64,000 nucleotides of DNA. It comes from Dendrobium chrysotoxum (lineage: Eukaryota; Streptophyta; Magnoliopsida; Asparagales; Orchidaceae). The notes under the pieces are model-generated. The model was not told the DNA's origin and did no database searches. It saw nothing but the letters and a program-made list of their open reading frames with translations. Every line of letters starts with the position of its first letter. The stretch's first letter is position 1. Of the stretch, positions 27,601 through 36,364 are shown piece by piece. Location of the stretch: NCBI GenBank assembly GCA_019925795.1, contig CM034303.1, forward strand, positions 56,963,931-57,027,930, given 5' to 3'. The position numbers were made by a program, and so were the translations under genes.

Positions 27601-30600
27601 TTAGCGGTGTCAATTCCGCTGTTGATAGATTGGGGGGCCATCAAGGAAGAAAGTAAGCTCATCGAAGAATTGAGGAAGATCAGGGAGGATCTGGGGAGGG
27701 ACAAGAGTAGTCATCCGGGCTACTCCAATGAGGGGGAGAGACTATTGTATCAAGGGAGGTTTGTGATGCCACGGACGTCCATACACATCCCCCACTTGTT
27801 GCAGGAGTTTTATGGCAGCGCCGTTGGGGGACATTCAGGAGTTCAGAAGACCTACAGGAGGCTTGCATCTGAGCTCTACTGGAAAGGGATGCATAGAGAT
27901 GTTGAAGAGATGGTGGCAAGGTGTGAAGTATGTCAGAGGAATAAGTACATGGCTATGGCTCCGGGGGGATTACTACAACCATTGACGCTTCCAAACAAAG
28001 TTTGGGAGGAAGTGTCCATGGATTTCATTGATGGCCTACCAAGATCAGAGGGGTTCACAGTCATCATGGTGGTGGTTGACAGACTTAGCAAGTATGCACA
28101 CTTCATCCTTCTGAGGCATCCTTACACCGCCATATCTGTAGCGGCAGCTTTTATTAGGGAGGTTGTGAGATTACATGGGATTCCTGAATCGATTGTGTCT
28201 GATCGAGACAAAGTGTTCCTCAGCCAGTTCTGGAGAGAGTTGTTCAGGATGCAGGGCACTGTTTTAAAGAGAAGCACCGCCTATCATCCACAGACAGACG
28301 GACAAACAGAGGTGGTGAACCGAAGCTTGGAGACCTATTTGAGGTGTTTTGTCTCTGAAACTCCACGGATGTGGGCAAAGTGGCTGCCGTGGGCAGAATA
28401 TTGGTACAATACTTCATACCATACCGCTTCACAGATGACCCCATTTAAAGTGCTATATGGAAGGGACCCTCACACCTAGTACACTACGGGAGAGGTAGTA
28501 CACCAGTGTTGTTAGTTGAGCAGTACTTAGAGGAAAGGGACAAGATCCTAGAGGAATTGAAGAAACATCTGATGAGGGCACAACAGATCATGAAGAAGCA
28601 AGCGGATTCGCACCGACGAGACATGCAGTTTGAAGTGGGTGAAAAGGTTTTCCTAAAATTACGACCTTACAGGCAGAGGACAATGGCGAGAAGGATGAAT
28701 GAGAAATTGGCTCCAAGATATTTCGGCCCCTATGAAGTGTTGGACAAAATTGGAGCAGTGGCGTACCGACTGAAGCTTCCCCCATCAGCTAGCATACATC
28801 CAGTTTTTCATGTGTCCCAGTTGAGGAGAGCTATAGGAGAGCAGACAATCAGTACGGAGTTACTAGAGACACTGACGGAGGATTTGCAAGTGATACTGGA
28901 ACCGCGGGAGCTCCGAGGCGTCAGATCTGATGAAAAGGGAGACAAAGAAGTGCTGATTGGATGGAAAGGTCTTCCTGATTTTGATGCTACTTGGGAGCCG
29001 TTTGAAAGAGTGAAAGAGCAATTCCCCTCTTTTCACCTTGAGGACAAGGTGAGTTTTTGGGAGGGGAGTAATGTTACGCAGATGCCGGCCCAGGAGGGGC
29101 CGGCTGGACCGGTCCAGCCTGGACCGGTCCAAACCTATTCCAGGCGGAGAATCCAGAGGGGGGGGCGGGGGGCAGCGGACAAGGTGGGCCCCACTTGGGG
29201 CTGATTTGCTTATGTGGGAGGAAAAATTTTGAATGCTAAGGGCTGTTTAGGTATTTTGTAGTAATCCTTTATTGTTAATGAGGGAGATTGGGAGGGAGAG
29301 ATGATCATCTTGAATTTGAATGTATTTTTGAGATCTAGGGTTTCTTGCTTGGGCTCTTGGCGTTGCCGGAGATTAGGAGAGTTGTTCTTCCTCTCGAATT
29401 GAAGAACATTGTATCTTGTTTGTTGCTTTTGCTTGATTAGTGAAAATCCTTGTGTTTCTCTCAGATTTTATTGTATTTTTGGTGAGATTTTCCGCTGTTT
29501 TCGTAGATCCATAGGAAACACTTGAGATCTTCAAGTATTTCCTATCAGTTCCCCAAGCCAAATTTGGTAGCTAGTTCCTTTAATGAAATCAGATGAATCG
29601 TGAAAACATGAATCTGATCAAAAAGGTCTCCACACAAATGTTAATGTGGATCTCAATCACAATTGTCACACGATAAATTATAGTATAGCAGCATTTCAGT
29701 ACCAGAAAGCACTTTAAGTTTGAAGAGGTAAAATAATTCGTTTCAAAAACAGTTATTTTCAGTTCAGCTATGATCTAAAAAGATCATACATATTGGGCAA
29801 AATATCCACCTCTTAAAAGAACAAACATTCCCAAAGTGGATCCTTATCTCAATTATCCAGCATGAAACTAATAATAAAATTTAACTCCTAAATGCTATTG
29901 CAAACTGCAAAAGTAATAAGAATATTAGTAAAACTTACGAACCTTTCAAACTCAGTAAGAGGCCCCAGGGGAAAAATTTCATCAACCCCACTACGACCTA
30001 ATCGTACTTTGGATGCAAAGAATGGAAGTTCTGTAACCTATAAATAAATAACAGGCTATAAGCAAAAAAAAAAAAAAAACACATAACAATCTGAATACCT
30101 CTGCCAAAATAATATAAAGAGACCAGACCTGGGATGCTACAAATGCACACTCTACAACACCAGCATCCCCTCTCAAAGCTCGCATACATGCATCGGCAAA
30201 TTTGGCTGCTGCAAATGCCTGAGGTTTTTTTTTTCATCATTAAAAGATCGCAAAATATCTAAGACCAAGGTGGAAGACAAACAGAAAAAAGAGGGGGGAA
30301 ATACCGACCATTGAAAGTGTTGCAGAACCTGCACCAGCTTTTGCCTGGAAAAAAAAAATTAATTCGTGTTAGTTGGAGGTGCACAGGAACCTACAGAGAA
30401 GTGAGAACCATAATTCATTTATTCAAATATTATAAGCATTAATACAATTTAAGCTGAGGCATTATAGCGTGCTGGTATATTGAAAATTATCAGAACCCCT
30501 GAATCATTTTTTATGTGTTCCTGGTCAGTGTTTAAGATAGCTCACAAGACAAAAATTATGAATATAAGTTGTTTTAAACACATGACGGAATAAGAATGAT

Positions 30601-33600
30601 TTTTAGAACTACAAGGCCATTGTATGAAAATGAATTAGAAAAGAGCAAATCAGTCTGCTAAATCATATAAAAACACTGAAATCCGAGGACATAGCCACAT
30701 CAAACCAAACAATAGAATCTTATCCAGAAACCATCATTTTCACTAGCACCATTCTTAGTGCATAATCCAGTAAAAACGATTTCAGTTGTCATTTTGTCCC
30801 TCCCTTATTCACCTTCAGCAATTTCCAGGATTATGGTTTCAACAAATTTTTAGATTAAAGTAGAGACTCATCAGTTAACAACCAAGTAGCAATTCGATAT
30901 TTGAGATAGAAAAAACATTCATAAGCAGAATCCCAGTTCAATGGACTCAATAACCAACAGCTTCTCCAAAGAGATTTTCAGAAATAATGTAAGAATGATT
31001 AAAGAATGCAATATCAATATTTAAACACTGGGACAGTGATATAACCTAACAAGTTTTATTGTATGATATATCTGTTACCTCAACCACTTCAGTTCCTCCA
31101 TTTTGTATGCGGGTGGTGAGATTGCTAAGTTCTTCTGCAGTGAAAGTGCATGGGGGTTTGACCTGGATAGATCAACTGTAACGATTGTATTCAACAGATG
31201 AAAGGAATGTACTACAAGACCAGTTTTTCACAAAAATAGGAATACAGGGAACACAAAAATCCATCCTACCTGCGATAAAAGGGGCAATATCGTAACCCCG
31301 GCATGACCACCAACTACGGGTACGTCAACTTCCCTAGGGTCAATGCCAAGGACCTCAGCCTATAAAAAACATCAAATGAGCAAAGCCACATTATCAAATA
31401 CTTTGTCAGAATTTAACCTATATTCTTGCATCTTACGAACAGCAAAAAAACTGAGAATACTCTTTTAACAGGGACCCAAATACCATGTTACTAAGTACTG
31501 ACCAAGATCACATGACATTGACAGTTAGATGATATCAGAATTTTGGAAATTAGAAAGCACACTACACTGCACTGGAAAGGAAGAGAACTGCTAACAGGGG
31601 ATGCATACCACAAAAGTATTGGCTCTAACAACATCAAGTGTTGTCACTCCGAGAAGGCGCTTAGTATCATAAGTATCAGCCTTCTTGAAAACCTCTGCCG
31701 CAATGGGAACTGTAGAGTTCACTGGATTGCTTATTAAGTTGACAACTGCGCTAGGGCAACACTTCGCAATTCCTTCACACAGTGTCCGGACTATTCCAGC
31801 ATTTATTTTAAACAAATCGTCCCTTGTCATCCCAGGTTTTCTAGGTACACCAGCAGGAATGATGACAAGATCCATTCCTGTTAGTGCATTTTCCAGTTGC
31901 GGCTGACCCAAAAATCCACGAACCTATACAGAGAAAATAATAGTTTTGAGCTGAAACGTATCAAGAAAATAATCATTTGTCATATACTATCATATCCAAT
32001 CCTGCAAATGATAGTGAAGCATTATGCTCAATCAAATCTGGTTGGCATAAGGTGCCATCGACTGTTGACAGCTGCAAGGAATACATGCAGTGATAGTGTT
32101 GGAGTTCTACATTTACTGAGAAACATGGCTCTAAAAGCGATAGAACAAATGCAAGGTTATAGATAACTCAAATCACAAAGAAAAACTTCAGCATAGTAAC
32201 AGGATCAATCTGTTGCGATATGGATTAATTAGGGAAAACAAATAACCAATAATGAAACTAAACTTTTAACCAGTAAGACAAATAAGCATGGGAGAAAATT
32301 ACCACAGCACCAGTGTCCATGTGGCTAATGTCTGCTGTCACCCCAGGAGAATTGACAACATCATAGAGATGGAGAAGTGATACCAGCGGGTTCATCTTCA
32401 TAAGCATGGCAAGGGGCTGTCCAATCCCTCCAGCAGCACCCAAGATGGCCACCTTAAATCCAGGTGCTCCACCTTTTGCCCTGCAGTTTTCTCTATTCAG
32501 AGACGAACCCTCCATCTAAAGCCATAGATGCCATGGAACATATTAGGATGTCGATCAAGTTTTGTAGTTAAACATATTAATTCATTGGCAAAAATGGTTA
32601 ATATATAAAATAGATTCAGTAAAAGAAAGCCGTTAAATGTCCAAACAAAAAAAAACATGGCTGGAAGTTAGTTACTCTACACTCTTTAAGCAAATATACA
32701 TTAGAAAATCACCAGCTACAAATGACATGGAAATATGAAAATGCTCAAAATGTTCAAAAATAACCCAAACTCTTTACCATAACTGTTGTCCTTTTGTTAA
32801 GTAAATAATAATGCTAGTTAAAGGAAAAACATGCTTATAAGATATTGATATTTAATAATTGACTATTTCATCGAAATCTTCTAGACCATTGATTAGTCAT
32901 TGTATTGTACATTTATTGTAACAATATCCTAACTTATTACTTATTTAAACTGATATGTAAATAATTCCATATAGCTTAAGGGGTTCCAAAGATTGTGGTT
33001 TCACAAAGGCACTTAAAAAATCTAATGGTAAATTAATTTTAAAGATATTTTAATCCTTATGTCACAACCCTAATTGGAATCATCTAAAGAAGTAGATAAC
33101 CTTGCAATAGTCTTTACAAGCTTGTCCATTCCGGTACACTATCCTCTAGGATTCATGGATTTCAAAATTTCAATGAAAACCCAAAAGTTATTATTTTACA
33201 ATTCAATCAACCGAGGTTTCTAGACTAGTGAAAAGGTCTTCAATTGACCAATTTCAACTCAAATAAAATACTTAGGGCACATCAAAGACTAGAATTTTGT
33301 TGGGATTTGCAACCCCACTATTCTACTAGAGTCTGCCCAATTATGACATTCTGCAAGGGTTGAAGGAAATCCTAGTAGAACACTAGAGTTGCACAAATAC
33401 CAATCTAATATCAAGGTTGCAATCAAATCTTAGTAAAATATCAGTTGGACTACTCTAATATAATATCAGGGTTACACCTACTCTTCAAATAATGCTAGAG
33501 TTGCACAAAAACCCTTGTATAATACTACGCTTGCAATCAAGCTGTTACATGAAACCTAGGTTGAATAGATCCTAATAGTAATATTCCTATTGCACCAAGC

Positions 33601-35192
33601 TCAAATATACCATGGTTGCATCAAAACCTTATTATGATACTAGGGTCATGCTTAAACTATGTAGTATAATAGCATGGTTTTTGGTCAAACAAAAAAAAGA
33701 TTAGCCCACTGGAAACTTTAATTAACTGTTTCATATCGAGATTTAGTTAGCAAATCCTAGTAAGGGACCCGTACCTACAGTGAAGAAATCTAAGATTTCA
33801 AGTGAGAGAGGAGCAAAAGAGTTTACCCAAAATTAGGGAGATACATTTTTTATAATATACATGATTACAAAAGAATTTAAAGGTAAATTTTTCATATTAT
33901 ACATAGCCAAATAAAATTTTCTAGTGCGAGCGGCTCCCACAACCCCCCTAATTCCACCACTACTTATAAGAATCCTGTGTAGGATTTTGTCCAATTTGAG
34001 AATAATACAATGATAGAAATGATGTATGAAGTAAAAAAATGAATTAGATTGTTGGATAAAATGCCAATAAAGCTAGATTTTTTAAGTTTCATCATAAGAA
34101 CTTAAGGAGTTAAGATTCTCTTTGGTAAAGCTAAATAATCTTGTCCTTTCTCTTTAAAGAAGTAAATGTAAAGGAGTCATTTAGCAATTTCCGAAGTAAT
34201 TTTAACTTATTGCAACATCATTAAGCTTCTCGTAACCTATTTCGGCTTCGTTTGGTTATTTGGTACTTTTGTAAAAGGTAGTTTTAAGAAACATCGGTTC
34301 AGAGAAAGGAGTTTTCTAACGGAGAAGCATATTTAAAAAGCTTTTTCAAAACAGCAGAAAAATGAAAAAAATGGTGTTATTGGGAACGAGGTTTGACAAA
34401 CCAAACAGTAAAGAAAAATAAATTTTACTGCTTTAAAAAGGAATAAGCACAAAAAACGCCCAATCAAACTAGGCCTTCCTCTTAACTAATGTTGATTTCT
34501 TTCGTGGAAATGAACCCCTGAATTTCATTTTCCCTTCGAAAGTTATCTGTGCCTATATTTCTCCTTCACTCTAATTAATACTTTTCAAAGGGTTAATGTA
34601 CACTTACAAGTCTTTTGGCAGTTTAGAACTTTATCAGAACCTTTTAAAAATGTCCTGAATAATAAGAACTTAAAAATACTCCTGCCTTAAGTGTCCACCC
34701 CGACCACTGGGGTCTCAGGCTGTGCCGTGAAGGCCTCTACCCTAAATTCAGTATGAAACTTATCTTCAAAAAACAGTTCATGTATTGATATTTTCATAGA
34801 ACGATCATTGTCGTGCTTTCCTTTTAAAAATTATCAACCCTACTAGGGTTCCAATCATGTATTTAAAAACAAAAAAAGAACAATCTAAAGACCTCCACCC
34901 CAGGGAGCAAGGGAGGTAATAAATTGAATTCATTCCAGCATAAACCAAAAAGATATGCACCAAACTACCCTCCTTATGCTTACAATGGCCAATACATGGC
35001 AAATCGAACACAACCAATAAATCAGAAAATAGAATAACATTGACAAAAGAGAGAAATAACTGAAATCCCAGGAAATACATTAAATTAAAAGGAAAGGGGG
35101 AGATTCGGAGAATTGCAAACCTGGAAACTTGGAGGGTGGAGATGGGCGGAGATCCTGGCAATGCGTTGCGAGGCCTCGTGATTTGGCTGCAT
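12450..35192 (-). CDS. PMDH: Peroxisomal (glyoxysomal) NAD-malate dehydrogenase, nine exons
   Basis: This enzyme interconverts malate and oxaloacetate with NAD in peroxisomes or glyoxysomes, serving beta-oxidation, the glyoxylate cycle and photorespiration. Exons are 35121-35192, 32303-32515, 31609-31923, 31270-31359, 31079-31162, 30309-30344, 30129-30218, 29943-30037 and 12450-12525. All junctions are GT-AG and the sum, 1071 bases, gives 356 residues plus stop, the usual length for plant peroxisomal forms. Residues 10-18 (RIARISAHL) are a PTS2 signal of the R-I-x5-H-L type. Then come the NAD-binding loop LGAAGGIGQPLA, the substrate loop PAGVPRKPGMTRDDL, NPVNSTVP, and the catalytic region LDVVRAN...GGHAG. 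Exon 8 ends in GAAAG and the base that completes this Arg codon lies 17.4 kb away in exon 9. No disabling change was seen, so the gene should work if the last intron is spliced. Identity is certain at family level; the symbol follows Arabidopsis usage. Confidence 0.95.
12526..13400. other. Intron 8, 3' part, no element recognised
   Basis: AT-rich intronic DNA next to exon 9. No coding similarity or transposon terminus was seen. Confidence 0.5.
13420..13990 (-). pseudogene. Decayed Ty3/gypsy integrase C-terminal fragment
   Basis: On the minus strand, broken by stops and frame changes, are segments resembling the end of a gypsy integrase: NGQAQTIRSLGD (family pattern NGQTE...R.LG..), a LATELAYSNA stretch (family AEFAYN.S), and PISYRTSGVVASFAQDLLDFH (family pattern S..AE.FA..I..LH). 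No LTRs or other domains were found. It is an old fragment inside the malate dehydrogenase intron. Confidence 0.5.
14260..16070 (-). repeat. Degenerate relative (E) of the giant LTR-like family
   Basis: Two blocks match repeat B in the same orientation: one near 15690-15800 (equivalent to 21660-21760, the CCGATGATGG block and AAATGCTCCCAAATCCCAATG step) and one near 15970-16060 (the CGGCCAAATGGCACGACTGG step, equivalent to 22020-22060). Between 14690 and 15600 there are about six diverged units starting with GTGCTCCGAC-like motifs, spaced 107-237 bases. Ends and target duplication were not found. Confidence 0.45.
16075..17320. other. Intron 8 middle part, unassigned
   Basis: Includes a purine-rich, moderately GC-rich block at about 16550-16880. 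Short open frames on both strands resemble nothing I know. No terminal repeats were seen. Confidence 0.4.
17320..17640 (+). mobile_element. 3' end of an RTE-type LINE, 5'-truncated
   Basis: Codons 17350-17535 give LAPVADKIRECRLRWFEHIK and then KGRGRPKKIWLENIRSD, the C-terminal end of plant RTE reverse transcriptases (consensus RLRWFGHV and GRGRPKKTW). The stop is followed by a short 3' tail with CATGTAGCCAACCCCACAT and ATAAAGGCTTGATGTTGTTG, ending in a GTT repeat as usual for plant RTE elements. It is strongly 5'-truncated and non-functional. Confidence 0.75.
18637..18692. repeat. (AT)n microsatellite
   Basis: An uninterrupted AT run of about 56 bases inside repeat B, preceded by AATTAATTA-rich sequence. 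Confidence 0.9.
18846..19177 (-). repeat. Four stem-loops with AATAAA in the loop
   Basis: Hairpins at 18846-18865, 18960-18979, 19092-19111 and 19158-19177. Read on the minus strand each has arms close to CACGCGC and GCGCGTG around the six-base loop AATAAA. The fourth is perfect, the first two have one T-G wobble and the third one mismatch. The first two lie in a 114-bp tandem duplication. AATAAA is the consensus cleavage and polyadenylation signal, so on that strand these could be structured poly(A) signals of the element. That function is inference. Confidence 0.65.
21217..21498. repeat. Tandem duplication in repeat B, about 140 bp x 2
   Basis: Two neighbouring units begin at about 21220 and 21361 with ATGGGCCCCG(G/A)CGAGCGTG and share GGTACACACGTGACG and GATGCTGCGCGGGTCA. 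Repeat A has a single diverged unit at about 4770-4840. Confidence 0.7.
22587..22608 (+). other. Covarying stem-loop, copy B
   Basis: Arms CTATAGG and CCTATAG around loop GGCTTGCG, preceded by TAATTAA. It lies 176 bases from the CCCACA end of the element. Confidence 0.8.
22790..23818. other. Intron 8 between repeat B and the chromovirus
   Basis: AT-rich, with a pyrimidine-rich tract at 22935-23100. No exon or transposon end was recognised apart from the GTTCC target duplication at 23814-23818. Confidence 0.5.
23819..24267 (+). repeat. Chromovirus 5' LTR, 449 bp
   Basis: Runs from TGTTACGCAG to TTTCCTATCA. It is 27 bases shorter than the 3' LTR because the latter has 15- and 12-base additions in a GC-rich zone near its start. 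Confidence 0.95.
24271..24282 (+). other. Primer-binding site, initiator Met-tRNA
   Basis: TGGTATCAGAGC, three bases after the 5' LTR, is complementary to the 3' end of plant initiator methionine tRNA. Confidence 0.95.
24376..25470 (+). CDS. Chromovirus gag, ended by a premature TAG
   Basis: The first in-frame ATG after the primer site is at 24376 (MAGKKVEVLEGEF). A coiled-coil-like segment follows (residues 1-55), then a charged Arg/Gly-rich linker, then the retrotransposon gag domain around WIYKVERYFAVNG and AWYQWRDRREP. The TAG at 25468-25470 stops the frame before the zinc knuckle, which continues in the same frame just downstream. It is a single-codon interruption of a gag-pol reading frame. 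The ancestral frame probably ran through. Confidence 0.85.
   Translation: MAGKKVEVLEGEFGQLKSDLEGKFLEISTNNERLEGRFSAMEEMMKKLLEMKTNPATSEVRETTDGHGIGGNMNPSRGRRMPEVEILEGENDMPPLEPLSREEMSMGYDRRGVDFGGRREEFHRRGTNFEGRREDYDEGFGYNRPRDDRDTWGAPPPRGLGGYGGYRGYGGDPKVRKLKMPIFEGEDGHGWIYKVERYFAVNGLTEEEKLTAAGLCLEGKALAWYQWRDRREPIRNWREFKECLLERFRADGGGDFYEQFFALTQEGTVADYRDRFEFLASRLDHISESALEGNFMKGLKPEIRSAVRVLEPRNLGKTMELAQLVEDQKKSERGARENYSGGSYRMTTTLLPSKGPTPGSLKEV
25471..27108 (+). pseudogene. Chromovirus nucleocapsid, protease and most of reverse transcriptase
   Basis: Same frame as gag. In order: zinc knuckle CFRCDEKYMPGHRC (about 25558), aspartic protease LIDSGATHNFIS (about 25795), and reverse transcriptase with WRFYVDYRALNKG (about 26505) and catalytic FFDDILVYN (about 26812). 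The frame ends at a TAG at 27106-27108, in the segment linking reverse transcriptase to RNase H. The break is one nonsense codon; domain motifs on both sides are otherwise intact. Confidence 0.88.
27112..28479 (+). pseudogene. Chromovirus RNase H and integrase
   Basis: Continues the same frame. RNase H begins around METDASGYGLGAVL (27241). The integrase zinc-binding part includes GGHSGVQKTYRR and ARCEVCQRNK. The catalytic core has Asp in SMDFIDGLP, Asp in SDRDKVF and Glu in TDGQTEVVNRSLE. The frame is lost at about 28465-28480, where the coding potential shifts to another frame. Confidence 0.88.
28506..29204 (+). pseudogene. Chromovirus integrase C-terminus and chromodomain, running into the 3' LTR
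   Basis: After the frameshift the integrase C-terminal region continues (DSHRRDMQFEVGEKVFLKL and a Pro-rich HPVFHVSQLR stretch). A chromodomain follows, with VLIGWKGLPDFDATWEP and EDKVSF. In chromoviruses this domain is thought to guide integration to marked chromatin. The frame does not stop at the LTR edge (29072). It runs 44 codons into the LTR and ends at TGA 29202-29204. The LTR length changes, 15 and 12 bases, keep this frame. Confidence 0.85.
29059..29071 (+). other. Chromovirus polypurine tract
   Basis: GGGAGGGGAGTAA ends exactly at the 3' LTR start and would prime plus-strand DNA synthesis. It also encodes part of the polyprotein end. Confidence 0.85.
29072..29547 (+). repeat. Chromovirus 3' LTR, 476 bp
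   Basis: Matches the 5' LTR with three A/G substitutions outside the variable zone, plus in-frame additions of 15 bases (a second GGACCGGTCC unit) and 12 bases (G-rich). The TATCA end is followed by the GTTCC target duplication. Confidence 0.95.
29943..30037 (-). CDS. PMDH: PMDH exon 8, next to the giant intron
   Basis: 95 bases encoding VTELPFFASK to TEFE plus two bases of an Arg codon. The donor used is GTTCGT after GAAAG. A stronger-looking GTAAGT lies four bases further on, but using it would throw exon 9 out of frame. Confidence 0.88.
30129..30218 (-). CDS. PMDH: PMDH exon 7
   Basis: 30 codons from AFAAAKFAD to FVASQ, preceded by CCTCAG and followed by GTCTGG. It includes the conserved RGDAGVVEC stretch. 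Confidence 0.93.
30309..30344 (-). CDS. PMDH: PMDH exon 6, a 36-base micro-exon
   Basis: Twelve codons, AKAGAGSATLSM, in phase 0 at both ends, with TTCCAG before and GTCGGT after. The peptide is a conserved helix of all NAD malate dehydrogenases, so this short exon is needed for a functional product. Confidence 0.92.
31079..31162 (-). CDS. PMDH: PMDH exon 5
   Basis: 28 codons from VKPPCTF to NGGTEVVE, a family-typical segment after the catalytic His. The acceptor is TCCAG and the donor GTAACA. Confidence 0.93.
31270..31359 (-). CDS. PMDH: PMDH exon 4: catalytic His segment
   Basis: 30 codons from AEVLG to LLSQ, containing GGHAGVTILP with the catalytic His that pairs with the Asp of exon 3. 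The donor GTAGGA follows CAG. Confidence 0.93.
31609..31923 (-). CDS. PMDH: PMDH exon 3: substrate-binding loop
   Basis: 105 codons, in phase 0 at both ends. It contains the mobile active-site loop with Arg residues (PRKPGMTRDDL), NPVNSTVP and the LDVVRANTFV helix with a catalytic Asp. The acceptor is TATAG and the donor GTATGC. Confidence 0.95.
32303..32515 (-). CDS. PMDH: PMDH exon 2: mature N-terminus and NAD-binding fold
   Basis: 71 codons. The acceptor TTTAG is followed directly by ATGGAGG, so the exon itself begins with an in-frame Met. It carries the conserved Cys near the presequence processing site (ENCRAKGG), the dinucleotide loop LGAAGGIG and the HLYDVV strand. The donor is GTAATT. 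Confidence 0.93.
32516..35120 (-). other. Intron 1 of the malate dehydrogenase gene
   Basis: 2.6 kb of AT-rich DNA. Between about 33340 and 33660 are diverged tandem units of roughly 50 bases built on TAATA(T/C)CAGGGTTGCA-like motifs. No gene was recognised. Confidence 0.6.
35121..35192 (-). CDS. PMDH: PMDH exon 1: start codon and PTS2 signal
   Basis: Encodes 24 residues from the ATG at 35192 and contains the nonapeptide RIARISAHL, which fits the peroxisomal targeting signal type 2. It ends TTCCAG before GTTTGC. I chose this start because nothing upstream extends the frame with similarity and the peptide matches the usual N-terminus of plant peroxisomal malate dehydrogenases. Confidence 0.9.
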
Positions 35193-35814
35193 TTTCAAAT
35201 ATCCAAAACTCAAAAGAGATAGCTTTCACCCTCTCCCCTTAAATTGGATGGGAGTTATAGCAAAGAAATAATTGGAAGAATGAGATAATTGAAAGAATGA
35301 GATAATGGAAGAGTGAAGCTCGTTAAATGCAACTATTTCGAATATGTGGAGTCGAGACGGCCTTAGCCTTATCTGCAATGTGCAGAATTCAGCGCCTGAA
35401 GGGTTCTTTTCTTTCTCGTTCCATATCCATCGTTTCGTTGTCCTTTTCTTCCAAAGATCGCTTCTTTAAAAAATGCCTCCGTATTCCACCGATATCCTCA
35501 TTACAGACCTTTGTGCCTCTGAACCATTTATAGAAGTGTGAATACAAATAATACGAAACAAAATAAAAATAAAGCTGACCCTTGAAATTAGCTTCTGAAA
35601 TCATGTTCACATCCATAAAATTCTCATACTTAAATCATATTTTTATCTAATTTGTTACATACAAAAGATATGTAATATAATTAAATCATATTTTTATCTC
35701 TGACCTAGTTCTGGATAAATAACTCACTCTTGAGAAATATAAGTTAGCCCCAGATGATTCAGAAAATTGGTCACATCACAAATCTTTTATATATAAATCA
35801 GCTATCAAGCAACT
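35193..35814 (-). promoter_or_regulatory. Upstream region of the malate dehydrogenase gene
   Basis: This must hold the 5' UTR and core promoter of the minus-strand gene. I cannot pick out a convincing TATA box. A plus-strand ATG frame of 68 codons at 35327-35533 has no recognisable similarity. Confidence 0.4.
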
Positions 35815-36364
35815 CATGGGCGGATCCACTATAAGCCGAGGGGGGCAATTGCCCCTCCTGAAAAAATAAAAAAAAAATTATTATATGATTCTTTAGGTAA
35901 TTTGTCCCCTTCCAGCTATTTTTTAGTGTTTATTACAAGGGTTTTTAGGCTGCCCCCCTAAAATTTTTAAAATACTATAATCTTTAGGAAATTGCCCCAA
36001 CATAATTAAACACATTATGTAGAGATGTTATTATTAGGGAATGATGAACCAAATACAAAAAGAAATAGTAAAGAAAATTCAAAAATATCCTTACAACCAA
36101 AATTTATTCCGGGGGCGCTGCCCTCGGAAACCCCCGCAGGGGCGCTGCCCCTTGACCCCGCAACCTGACCGGGTCGAACCTCGCACCCCTTGGACCTCCA
36201 ACATATCTGCGAAGTGTACAACAATCAAGAATATGAACAAATAGGGGTCGACGGGTAGCGCCTCCGAAACAAATTTTGGTTGTAAAGATATTTATGAAAA
36301 AAAAATATCTACACTTTTACTTATAAGTTTGCCCCCCTAAAAATTAAGGCTGGTTCTGCCCCTG
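35815..36364. mobile_element. Non-autonomous hAT-like element, 550 bp, upstream of PMDH
   Basis: The left end CATGGGCGGATCCA and the right end (CAGGGGCAGAACCA on the opposite strand) are imperfect inverted repeats. Flanks are AAGCAACT and AAGCAAGC, an 8-bp target duplication with two differences. The interior has GGGGGCAATTGCCCCTCC and GCCCCCCTAAAA blocks and a GC-rich core. No transposase. It ends about 620 bases upstream of the start codon. Confidence 0.65.

Larger units (their letters stand above)
23819..29547 (+). mobile_element. Complete Ty3/gypsy chromovirus (Reina-like), recently inserted
   Basis: The 5.7 kb element has TG...CA LTRs, an exact 5-bp target duplication GTTCC (23814-23818 and 29548-29552), a primer site matching initiator Met-tRNA and a polypurine tract. 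It encodes one gag-pol frame with a C-terminal chromodomain. Small size, LTRs under 500 bp, a CFRCDEKYMPGHRC zinc knuckle and a chromodomain suggest the Reina clade, but clade placement needs a tree. Outside a length-variable zone the LTRs differ by three substitutions, so the insertion is young. The coding frame is nevertheless broken by two internal TAG codons and a frameshift, so this copy cannot make an intact polyprotein. It sits in intron 8 of the malate dehydrogenase gene, on the opposite strand. Confidence 0.93.

Noticed and set aside
29939..29942. GTAAGT-like donor four bases past the exon 8 end
   Set aside because: It matches the donor consensus better, but joining there would put exon 9 out of frame. 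The GAAAG/GTTCGT boundary restores the conserved C-terminus.
35327..35533. 68-codon ATG frame divergent from the malate dehydrogenase gene
   Set aside because: Ser/Arg-rich like a transit peptide, but there is no continuation, no splice support and no similarity. It overlaps the likely 5' UTR and promoter of the opposite gene.
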